Assembly: GCF_037126465.1 (NCBI RefSeq)
Contig: NC_088201.1
Location: forward strand, 79,946,273-80,010,272
Direction of reading: 5' to 3'
Length of the DNA: 64,000 nt
From: Ornithodoros turicata
Taxonomy: Eukaryota; Arthropoda; Arachnida; Ixodida; Argasidae
The translations under genes and the position numbers were made by a program. Every line of letters begins with the position of its first letter. Position 1 is the first letter of the stretch. The notes beneath the pieces are model-generated. The model did no database searches, was not told the origin of the DNA, and saw only the letters and a program-made list of their open reading frames with translations. This document shows, piece by piece, positions 11,001 to 23,000 of this stretch.

Positions 11001-14000
11001 AAACGCAAGACACACTATAGTGCGTGCACATAGTCAAACGCACGAATGAAGTGCGAATTTTAAAGCTCAAAGACCACAGGATGCAGCTCACGTGGCATTT
11101 CACGGTAAGATAAAGTTCATAGTCCAATATGACGTCCATGTCTCGGTCCGGTATGACAACGGACGTCCATGACTCGGTCTATAGGCGCACGGGTAATGCT
11201 TCCGAGTCACGATGCAGTCCACTCATATTTCTAACGACCATGTGTGCTATCGTTGTGTTACCAAGATAAACGCTGGAGACAATGTAAGTGTTTAAAACAT
11301 TTTTGGGTCATTTTAGACCATGCGCGCAAAGCACTGGAGTGAGTCAAACGTGTGCTTATGTGACGTAATTTGGTCATGGCCAGTACCATGAGATACAATA
11401 TGCAGATATGCTCGAATACAATGATTGGCAAATGGTTGTTCAGCTGATGGCTGGACTGCGTCACGCTGGGATACGGGACATTATTTTATTTATTTTATTT
11501 ATTTATGCGAATACCTCAAATGCCCGCGAGGGGCGTTACATGAGGGGGGTGTGAACTAATAATACAACAAGCACTATCACATAATGAATATATTAATATA
11601 ACTAGTACGCGAGGTTACATATGTTGAGTAACACACAAAAAAATAATACAAGTAAATGAGACACACTTTATAATTCAAAAAAGGAACACAACTGTCTGCG
11701 AAATGCAAAAACATCAGAGATGGTGGCAATGGATTGGGGAAGGTCATTCCAAATGTCAATAGCATGTGGAAAGAAGGAATTGAGAAACTGGGATGAAGGA
11801 CAATGGATATGCTCAACTTTGCATGTGTGGTCAGTCCGGGCGGAGTGCACTATCATCGCCCCCTTCTTCCCATAAAAGACCTTCGTCGAGGCATATAGAC
11901 CGTGCTCCATAGGCTACGCACTGGATCTGCGTTCACCAACTCTTGACTATCCAAGATCGGCTATAATGGCAACGCCGGCTGCGGCATCGATCATCGGCAA
12001 TCGAGCATATCCTGCGAGAATGCCGAGCATATCATGCTGCGCGGGACGCCCATCTCCCTCACTGCAGCTCGAGCATGCTAGTGTACATCATCTACCCCGG
12101 TGGTTCTTTTGCCGAACGGTCCGATAAAGCAAGGGGCCTTGTTCTCTTTCTACAGGAGGCGGGTCTGGCCCAAAGACCCCTGTAGCCGTTTGCACTCCCC
12201 TACGGACCCCTGCGCATCTCCAGCCTCCACCCTTCGTGCGTTTTATTTTATTTATTTTTTGCTATAGTCGCCCGATCCTGTGTGGCCAACAACGGCGAAC
12301 CGAGTAAGAACCCCCCCCCCCCCCACACACACACGCACATACACACTGAATGTTCGATAATGGCGTGTGCTGACATGTGGCGATAATGCGCATTGCGCGG
12401 AATGTGTGGCCAGATTAGATTAGGATACAGCGAGTGTAGCATGAAAAATGAATGTGAGCATGTTGGTGTAGTGTTCTAGAACCGTAAAGAAGGGCTAGCG
12501 GTGAGACTTCCCTTTCAACTGAGACAGAAATTGCGAAACAGAACTACTCGCACAAATAAGCAAGGTATGACGTATGAGATATGTGTCAAAATACAGTGCA
12601 TTTCGAAAGAGCGCATTCCGGACTACAGAGATCAGAAGCGCCTATCATTGTCCGATACCGGCGCGCGCCACCCTCTTCTATCCTGCTCACGCAATGTATG
12701 AAATATAGTCTCGAACAGCAGAAAGAGAGAAAGAGAAACAGAAAGAATAAATGGAGAGGCATGTCCGCACTGGCGTTTCGAGGACAGCGTCGTCTTCGAA
12801 ACGACGATTCCGGTAGTAAACGTAATAAAAATTCCCCCTAGTGCAGTCTTCCTTAACCTTCAGCCGTTCCTTCATTGCTCATCGTGCACTTCCGAACATC
12901 GGCTCCTCTATCAGCATACTTTTACTACATATGAGTATATGTATGTACATATATTCGCACCGCAAGCGACTCCAGAGAACCATCCATGAAAGAATTGGAG
13001 AAAACTCCTCTCCATCCTGTATATCTAGCTGTTATGTTTTCATCGCGCTTCGAGAATGTGGAAAGCGGTGCCTCGCCCCTATCGAAGTTTTTCGGTACTC
13101 ACAGGGCTGTTGCAGCAAAGTTTGCACAGAGCCATTTCGGCCTCAAGCGGCCACGGGTCCAAACAGTAGGGAGTTTCATCAGCGGGTTCTACGTGGTGTT
13201 TCAAGCGGTATGCGCCAAGGAGAGCTACAGAGCCTGTAAGAAATCCGCAGAAAAAGCGGTGCATCTTGCCAAGTGCGACCAACTCGAGACCATGTATTTG
13301 GAAGTGCCACGTCGTCTGCTAAACTACCGCGCGTTGCATATTTTGGGTCGCTGACGTTGCTGCTCACTCGCGCCACCTGGCCCACAGAAACAGGTCTATT
13401 GTATGACGACATGTCGCCATAAAATGAGCAGCGAGGCGCTGCGCTGACGTGAAAGGATAAGATATCGCAATGAGAGTTATTACCAGGTATATGAATGTTT
13501 AACACGTAGAGATATTCAACCACCCGCCCCATTCGCATTGCTGAACTGTGTCGGACTCTAGGCTATTTTAATACCCTCCTAAGTAATATATTTGAAAGAT
13601 AAGACATCAAATTGCTGTGTTCCGTGTGTCCACCGCGCTCATTACAATAGTTAGCGTGCAGCTTCTTTCGCCCTCAGTTGGGAGTCAGATGTTGTCGGAA
13701 TTGGCAGTCATACGTGGCTGGTAAGTTTAGAGCCCCGAACATCTAATGAAGGAATCAGCGCTAGAGGCAATTGCAAAACTGATTCGCCTGCTGCATACCG
13801 CAATCGATATTGTGTCACCTTGCAACTTTGCCCTCTCTGGCCACCAGTCAGCGTCATCCACTGACCATTGTTTGGGTCGTGTTAGGTGAGTTTACGTTGT
13901 CTTATAGTATCATCACTTACTTAGTACGACGTCATTTCCTGGAAGGCCATATTGCATGACGGATAGATTTTAAACGACTGCGAAAACGGGGTGCTAACAG

Positions 14001-17000
14001 ACAGTTAAGTGCACAACATGGCGGCAACCACGAAAAGGTGGACTAATTGAAACATGGCAGTCGTCGAAAAGGCCAGAAAGCAGTGGGAATCTAACCATGT
14101 ACCTCTTAATTGCCGGTCAAGTGTGGTAGCCGCTATGCTACAGAGGCACGGCACACCAAGAGCTTGTCAAAGGGCCTGATTTATCTAACGGCACACGCAC
14201 TCTCTCTCTCTCTCTTTTCACATTCCCTCCTGCAAGTTTTCTTATGCACAAACACATACATACAACACACGACGAGGTAACGGCATCTGGTGAACGTGAT
14301 TGAAAGTAACTGTTCTGAGGCTGGAACACAAAAGCAGACGAACACGACGGAAGCCTCAAGGTGCCCAAGAACATAGGCACCTTGAGGCTTATGTTGTCCT
14401 GTCTGTCTGCGTGTTCCGGCTACTTTCCATCAAGGCTGACTGAGATCTATTTATCTCCGCAACCATAGAAGCAGCGTTATGTTCACAATAACACGTACGA
14501 TCCTAACCTGAAGCGATGTCACTATAATTTTTCAACACCTTGCTCCGGTTTCTGGCACTGTATCAGGTTAGACGCAGCACGCATTCCTCAGCAGTATCTT
14601 GCGTGTCCTGATGATGCATTATCTCTCCTCCTTATCGTAGATTGAAACGAGGCAAGCTGAACTCTGTTAAAGGAACTCACCTCTTTCTTTGCTTCAGGTT
14701 TGAACATTGTGTCTACGTAGATACGCCCCAATGCATGCTCAGCGTATGCCTGAAGATCTGTGATGCAGCGATCCCATCTTTCTCTGACCTTTTTGACTCC
14801 TGTAACTGCTTTGTCCAGCTCAAACTGAATTTTACGGAGGCTATCACTTGTACATTGGGCTAAACTCGAAACTACTTCAAAGCCAAAGTAGTTGTGTATG
14901 GTGCTCCTGTACGGGATAGAGGGTATGTTCATTGAGGAGTTTGTACTTTCTACCTTTCTTTTCTTTGATAGACGTGTTCCGTCTCACTGGAACGCGTCAT
15001 ACATTTCATTCACTCGAACACACACGATGTACGATATAATGCAATGTGCACACATAAAACATAATGTGACGAAGACCTATATACAATACACAATACGCAG
15101 TAAACTCTGAAAACAGCAGTTAGCCTGTAGACGTCGATGCTTGACAGATTCTCTTACGCCTGAAACGAATGGAGCGTTTTCGCAGCGTGAAATTGTTGCG
15201 AAACGCTCGCGATGCGTCCGCACGAAACGCATTGGACGCGTGCGGAGCGATCGATACCCCTACCACAAATGTTGCCATATTCGTGCACCCGTATTTTGTA
15301 GAAACGTTCCGATCTTAAACAACGAGAGTTAACTGAGGCAGGCCAACAAATATGGACGAAACAAACAGACGAGGAGCTCAAGGACTCTGAAACAGGGTCC
15401 TTGAGTTCCTTATTTAGTTCATATCTTGTTGTTTTCTGCGCTTTCCGCGCTTTGTTCGTTTCTAATATCAGAAATGAAGAATATTGTATCGGATATTTCG
15501 GGAACTATTCATGCGCAACTTTATTGGCTGCACAGGGGAGAGCGCCCTCGTCGTCTTCTGTCTGCTCCTTGGAGAACGCCAGCTCATCTTCATCGTGCGA
15601 GATGCGCCCGAATATATGTAGTCACGTGTGAACCCGTCGCGAAATCGCCGGGAGAACTCTCCATGCGCTTTGCGCTCCTTCTTTGTGCGTTTTCTGCACT
15701 TTAAGCATTCATCAGACATTGGGGGCTCATCGGCTACGAGGAGGAACGGCACAAATCAGATTTGTAATCAGTAATCCTAGATATTATATTTCATTGTATA
15801 CGGGTGCTGTCGAGTTGAACAAAAAAGAACAAACTGAAAAATAACGCATATGCTCGCACTTACATTACGCGTGGTCTAGCGTTACGTGGCCGACCTCTCT
15901 CACACTAAACAAGGGACGTGCCCACTGACACGGCGCAACTGTTTCCACTGTGGCATCCCTCTCCCCTTGCTCTTTCGATTCGCGGCCAAATTCTCACTCG
16001 CGCTCCTTCTCTTACGAGTACTGATGTGATATGGAGACATGTTCGGTGACGTCAGAACTACGGATGCCAAGATGCACGTCTAAAGGCGAACCTCCATGGA
16101 GCGTATGTGCGGCGAAAAAAAGGCGAACTTCTCCTTGCATCGGACACGCTCCGCAACGCGCCAAGAATGTGAGCGTTCGCCGGCGATCTGGCCATGCCAG
16201 ATATTGTCGCCAAACGTCCGCGGATTCCGGAAGCGTCAACTGCGCATGGATGCCAGGTCGGCCAATCAAAACGCACTTCCGCTACGATTTTGCACCATCT
16301 ACGTCTTGCTGACTTGTCGTCTGCTTACTTGATATCTGATGGTCAATTCCAATGGCAAATTTGGAGCAGCCGACCGACTCCACGCGAGAAAGCGCCCTAA
16401 TCCGGCTAAGAGCATACGATCTGTATCTGCGATTGGAACGTTCGCGCACCCGTTAGAGCAAGCGGGTGTGGTGGGGGCGCTCGCACGCGACCAGATAAGA
16501 AAGAAAAGTAGCCACCCAGTGTCGTCATTATCATCATGAAAGCGCTAGCATGCAAGGCGAAATGCCAGCAGGCATGGGTGCAACACCTCAAGCTCGCCCA
16601 GCTGACAGTACCATACCATATACCTGCAGCGGGAACTTCCGCCATGTTAGCGAAAGCGAAGAGTGCGAACCGGAAGCACAAACCACATGCCACGTGACGG
16701 GGAAGGTGCGGTCAAATCTGACGATATTGGCGGAGCAATCGGCGTTGCTCCATGGAGCGACCTTGGCCCCAATGCCGCGCGAGAACTGCCATTAGAAGGC
16801 TCGGACTCTGCTACCAACCTGCCAACAGAACATAATTGTTCCAGACACAGCAGCCAGACTGGTTGCGAAAGTGCTCCCAATCAGCCGCTCGAATTCAACA
16901 TGAGTCTGCTGTCGGCTGCTCGCTGCCTAGCCTACTGCACCGCTAGAACACCAGGCATTCTCTGCCAAAAAACACATTTTCCTGTAGCAGTATTGAATAT

Positions 17001-20000
17001 ACCTTTCGGTGCATTACTGTAGACGGTTGTTCAGGCAGTTGTTGGATTTAGTTGTAAAATTTGTAACATAAGTGCATTTTTTCTTACGACTAATTCACTT
17101 TATGCTCTAGCAACGTTGACATCGGAGCAATCCTCACCTCGACGTGGTGGCTGTTAGGGATAGCAAGACCAACGGCGCTTGCTGGCGCACGTGTCGGAAC
17201 ACGAAAGACAACTGCTATCGAGTGAATTGGAGATTGTGTTGTGTCATTGAGTTTTGCTTTTGTGACTAGCTTCCTTTTCTAGATGAGTGGGTGTGACGTT
17301 GGTCAGTGGGCCACAAAAGAGCACGGTACTAGATAATTAAATTGTTATAACGGTATACTGTGGAGTTTCAACTTAACGTTTCCTTCCGCAGTACGCAACG
17401 TATCGGTGGCACACGTGCCACTTGTTTCAGATCTAAATGTTTATATGATGATCAAGTGCGTATTCAGCGAACAGAAAGCTCTGTTTCCCGCAAACTCCAT
17501 ATGTAGTGTTTAGTATTGTATGACGCCATATCCGCAGACATTGTTTGCCCCATACTTTTTATCTTAGTGTTACAATGCTCCTGTGGTAGCATCTGAATTT
17601 TTCGCGTCACACGGAACGTCTACCATAACAATAGAGTTTGGTATGTCGATGGTTAAAGTCGCTATGTGCGAACTGTAATTGTCAAACGGAGATCAATACG
17701 AAGCGGACAGTTAAAGTAACGGTCGCATCCGGAAACCCATCTATGAAACCGTCCAAATTTCAGCATCGGCCAACAATCTACCCGGCAAATTTATTTGTCC
17801 AAAAAGTGCTTAGATATTAAATAAACATGTTTTAAGAATGAGCACTGCTTCCGCAGCCGCGGGAGCTCCGACGGCGTGACGTCACTAGCTAAGGGGAGAG
17901 TGAGAATGTGGCGCTCAGAGGAGGAAAGGCGTCGTCCAGACGCCCCGTACCCGTATGATACGCTCGCGCGGCCGCGGTATTCCTTTTCTCAAGGTCGTGC
18001 TCTCATTGGTTCTTAGGGAGTGACATTTTCTCGTTTTTCCAGAGAGGGCAATGCGGAATACTCTCAACATCTGGCGTCTGGTCTTGTCACGTATTCCGTC
18101 GAAGAGCAATCAAACTACGCCACTGTTTCACGTGGGATTTTCGCTGCTGTAGTAAATGGTCCAGGAGGAATAAAATGACACTATAGTTTCGAAATCGAGT
18201 GGAACGGATGCGACCGTCCCTTTAAGCAACCGAATGAAATACGAATCCAATAACTAAGTATCCGACGCGAATACGAAGCGCATAGTTATGCGTATAACGA
18301 AACAGAGTGTATGTGCAGCACATGTACTGATACACAGCACATAAAGGGTGTCCCAACTAATTATTCCATTTGATTAGAAAATAGGGAAATCCTTTTTCGT
18401 GCATTTACAATAATTAGCTAGCTTATGGCTGTTCTACCGACCTCCTGGAGCGTCGTCCTCATTAAATTGGACTAATGAACTTTAAACAATGAAGGATAGA
18501 AGTTCGGCGCTCATGGTGTTGCCGTTTTCAGAACAATGATCGAGACAATATACGCAAGGAAGTGGCGCCAAGAAAACGACGTTGATCCCAAGAAATGAAC
18601 TCATCCCATGCCCTTAAAGGAACGGCAGCATCCGTTCCAGTCGGTTTCGAAAGTTTGGTGTCCGTTTACTCCTCGTTGACCACTGACCACGGTAACGAAA
18701 ATTCCACGCGAAATAGTCGAGCAATTTGACTGCTATTCGATGGAATACATGTCAAGAGCAAACTCTGGATATCGAGAGTATGCCGAAATTCCCTCTCTGG
18801 AAAAAGGCGAAAACATCCGTCATTCCCTACACCACCACGGCCAGTGCACGGCTTTGAGAAAAAGGATGCCGCGGCGGTGCGACCGGCTGGACGGCGACTT
18901 TCTTTTCTGACTGCGGCCCTCTCACTCCTCCTGTTAGGGAGTGACGTCACGCTGATCGCATTGTCGCCGGAGCCTCGGCAGCTGCGGAAACAGTACTGAG
19001 CTTTAAAATTTGTTAATTTAATATCTAAGCACTTTCTCTACACACACAGAAGACGAAAAGATTAGCCAAGTAGATTGTCGGCTGATTGTCGACCACGATA
19101 GTGGGATCCTAATCCGTATGAGCGCGCAAGCGTCTTCTTTTGGCTGAGTGCTAAAGTATTACCCTATGTATGGAATGAAATAGCTGGCTGAATTGTCTCA
19201 CCTGTTCACAGTGTCAAGGAAGTCCAATACTGATTTGTAGTACCCCATTTCCCACACAACAACCGGTTCATTGTCGTCAATAGTTTTGTTGACATTCTTG
19301 AAAACATCCGTGAAGAACTCCAACCATGGAAACTGAAATAACAAAATTTCGAAAATGAAGGTTGGTCCCTTTCAACGATTACGGAGAAAAAAAAAACATT
19401 CATAATAAAACACGTAATCGAATGCGATTACGAGGTACACGCGCATCTGGAGCAATCGTTAAAGTTACGGTATCTGATTGGTACCATACAAGAAGTATGG
19501 GTTTACACAGGGACTTGCATCCAACTGATGTACTAACCATTTCGTCATGCGAGTAAATTCGATTGTATGATGACAAGGTATCATACCTTCGGAAGCTCCT
19601 TCTGCATTTCACGCAGAGTTACTTTTTTGTACATTGCATCATAATTACGCCTTTCTTCTTGCGATCGGGTTCTCTGTAAATACGCATCCACGTATGCTTT
19701 GATGTGGAGTCTGCGTTACTAGAACACAGATACACTTTCTATTATAAGTTTTCGGCTTACGTTTGCAATCTGAACTTCGAAGTCAACAATTTCGTCCGCA
19801 AGAGCTCGAAGATCCTCCTCCTTCATCGTCCCGTAGTTCGTAAGATTTACGATTTCCATGACGTACTGCTTGTAAGCACGGATTATTTTACAGTTGTGCT
19901 CGTCAGACTGGTTCAGAAACTGGTTTCGACCAATAATGCCGAAACTGTGCTGATCCATCTGAAAGTTTAAGGCTATTTTTACTGCGCCATATCATAATGG

Positions 20001-23000
20001 AAATATAGGTACGTATACAGGGTGTTTTTTTAATCCGTTTCGGATTTAAAAAGAAAAAAAAATAGCTGTGAGAGCATCACTGGCGCCATCTTTGCAGGCG
20101 GTGGAAATTGATGTTCTGAGGCTGAAAGGTGGGTCACGTAGCCAGCGGATGTTCCTCTAGGAAAGAGCATGCAACTACTGGACGACTAACTACATACGAT
20201 TCATTGATTAACTTTTTTAATTAGACGTTTTCGCGAAAATGCGGGACAGCAGAATTGGAGGCGACCATCATTTGAATTCCACATACACTGAAGCCAGCAC
20301 CCTACTGTGAGATATAAATCTCCAACCTTTGGTATGCAAAATAGGCGAAACCAGAACCTACGCATTTCTCGAGCGCAAAAAAGAGGGAAGGGGTGTTCGG
20401 TCGGAGGGCCACGTGTTTTGAAGCAATCAATTTGATTGTAATAAACGCTGACCCGTTGGCCAGATAGACCGCTTTCCCGCCCGGATAAGCCGAAGCGATA
20501 TCGTTTCTGCGCTCAAGAAGTGCGTAGGTCTGGTCCCGCCTTGTCTGCATGTCAGAATTTAGTGATTGATATCTGAAAGCACGTGCTCGTTTCAGGATGT
20601 TCGAGAAAGAGGATAGATCCAAATAATGGTCGCTTCCAAATATGTTGTCTCGCATTTTCACGAAAACATCTCATTAAAAAGTGATTTATCATTTTATGTA
20701 ATTAGCCGTCCAGCAGTTATACGCTCTTTCCCACAGGACGTCCGCTGGCAGCGTAACCCCCCCCCCCCCGCAAAAATTGCTTCAGTGCTGCCCTAACAGC
20801 TTTCTTTTAAACCTGTAACGGATAAAAAACACCCTGTATATATCATGCCATAATGGAGGATACAACGAAAGACGCAACACAAGACACAAACGACAAACAC
20901 AACACAAACCTAAATGTGCCTAAGAACCTGCAAGTTTGAAACTTAGCAGATGTCAAAAGCCAGAGAGCGGCCGGACTCGAACCTGCACATCTTCGTTGGT
21001 GGTGACCTGCGTTAACCATTACGCTACACTGAGGCCCTTTGGCGAGTCGTCCTGGCAAGTGGGCACAGCAGAGGTGCAAGGGAGGTCTGGGTTTACGAGT
21101 ACGGTCCTGTTTACAGGTGTCAATTTTGTTCTCGTAGAGTCGCTTCAAAATAATGATGTGCTCGTTTTTTTCCCTGTGTTTGTTCTCTTCCTGTGTTCAT
21201 TTTAGAGCGCAGCTCTTCGGTGCCCGTCCATGCGTTGAGCGGCGTCGCTGTTGTAACCGGCAGAGCGAACGAGGAGCGAAGCGAAGTATGAAAGTACAGG
21301 AGAGCGTGATGAGGAAAGCAGCGGGTAAGTGTGCTGCGAGAGTGAAGAGGGCGCGAGGAGGACAGCGAAGAAGGAGGGCACGCTTGGGAAGCCAGAACGT
21401 ATCTGTTTGTAGTTCGGTGAGCTTGGCTCCAAACTTGCAACTGGAACCGTGGCGGCCGCAAAATCGCACGTATGAAAAAGTCGTGTACTCCTATGCCAAG
21501 TGTCATCCGCAAAAGTTGGTATACGTGGCTCTGAGTCGCACTACAGACAAAACCGGGCTTTACCTCACCAACGTGGACAACGACTTCACGTGCGCTGCCT
21601 GAAGACAGCACTATGTGTGAAAAATAAAAACAGTGGTATATAACGCAACCTCAATAGCTGCGCTCAAATTTCGCATTACCGACTATCGTAAGCGTCCAGT
21701 GAATTTTTCCCCTCTGTTTCTTTTTCCGTGTTTCATGCGTCCGCCATGTAATTGCAATCCTTACAGATTCGCTACTGACCCGCTTTATTTTCCGCGTGGC
21801 ACCACTTAATCATAGGGGGCCTATAACACGGCCCTTTGCTTGCTCCTGAGAAACGGAATGTTGAGTATAGCGGCGAGCGCGTGCCGGTCATGTTTTAGTT
21901 GACGGCCACGATGGGCGCTAGTCAACGCGAACGGTCGAAGGGTGAAAGATGGAAGTCATTGAAAAGGTTAGCCAGCTGTAGGAGTCGAACCCACATCTTG
22001 TGGATTACCGGTCCAGGGTTCTACCAATTGAGCTAAGCTAACACGCCTTCCCAGCCACTTCCAGGGTGCGTCATCTGAAGGGACAAACCCAGCCACTCTC
22101 TCTCACTCAACCTCCTTACACTCTTACATTTTTGCCCACTCATACACACATTCATACGACGGGATCGACGCAAGCGGCACCTGTTGAACATGAGACAACT
22201 GATGTTCGGAGGCTGGAACAACATATAAGGGTTGTCTCATGTTGAACAGGTGCCGCTTGCGTCGATCCCGTCGTATGAATGTGTGTATGAGTGGGCAAAA
22301 ATGTAAGAGTGTAAGGAGGTTGAGTGAGAGACAGTGGCTGGTTTGTCCCTTCAGATGACGCACCCTGGAAGGCGTTGGGAAGGCGTGTTAGCTTAGCTCA
22401 ATTGGTAGAACCCTGGACCGGTAATCCACAAGATGTGGGTTCGACTCTTACAGCTGGCTAACCTTTTCAATGACTTCCATCTTTCATCGTTAATTTCTTA
22501 GGCAATTTGAGGCTCTGTATGTATTTGTCCCTTATATGTTGTTCCAGTCTCCGAACATCAGTTGTCTCATGTTCAACAGGTGCCGCTTTCGTCGATCCCG
22601 TCGTATGAATGTGTGTATGAGTGAGCAAAAATGTAAGAGTCTAACCGCCGTATTCTTGAACAAGCCTCGACTCGACGCTCCGCCTCGACTCCAACGAGTG
22701 GAGGAAAGTGGCGCTGCTCCACTCGAAGAGCCCATGCATTTCATGAACCCGCATCGGGAATTCCTCCGCCAAGGCGCTCCTCGAGAAACCGTCCTCGAAT
22801 AAAGCTGTAGTCTCGTCCCCAGCCGTCTTTCGGGACCACTCGAAAATGTTAATTATCGTGCTTAAAACACACTTATGGCATGAAAAATAAATGTAATGCG
22901 TTACTTTATTTCGACCAACGTGCATTACAAACACAAACACAAAGGTCTGCAAGTGTTTGAAGGAGGGTGCAGGTGTTTCGAACAGGGAAACAGACTGATA

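Noticed and set aside
12986..13354. 122-codon plus-strand frame as a host gene
   Set aside because: No recognised domain, signal or splice context; overlapping frames of similar length on the other strand.
16000..17020. Cluster of short frames on both strands as coding
   Set aside because: Frames overlap in all phases, as expected in a GC-rich intron; no motif.
20302..20661. 119-codon minus-strand frame
   Set aside because: Lies wholly inside the arms and centre of the 20.0-kb fold-back; a diverged relative at 30.3 kb does not keep the frame.
22388..22462. Functional tRNA-Thr genes at 22.0, 22.4, 24.35 and 52.6 kb
   Set aside because: All are embedded in the same repeat with identical flanks, several have mismatched anticodon stems or a shortened D-arm, and no pol III T-run terminator follows. 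They are repeat modules.
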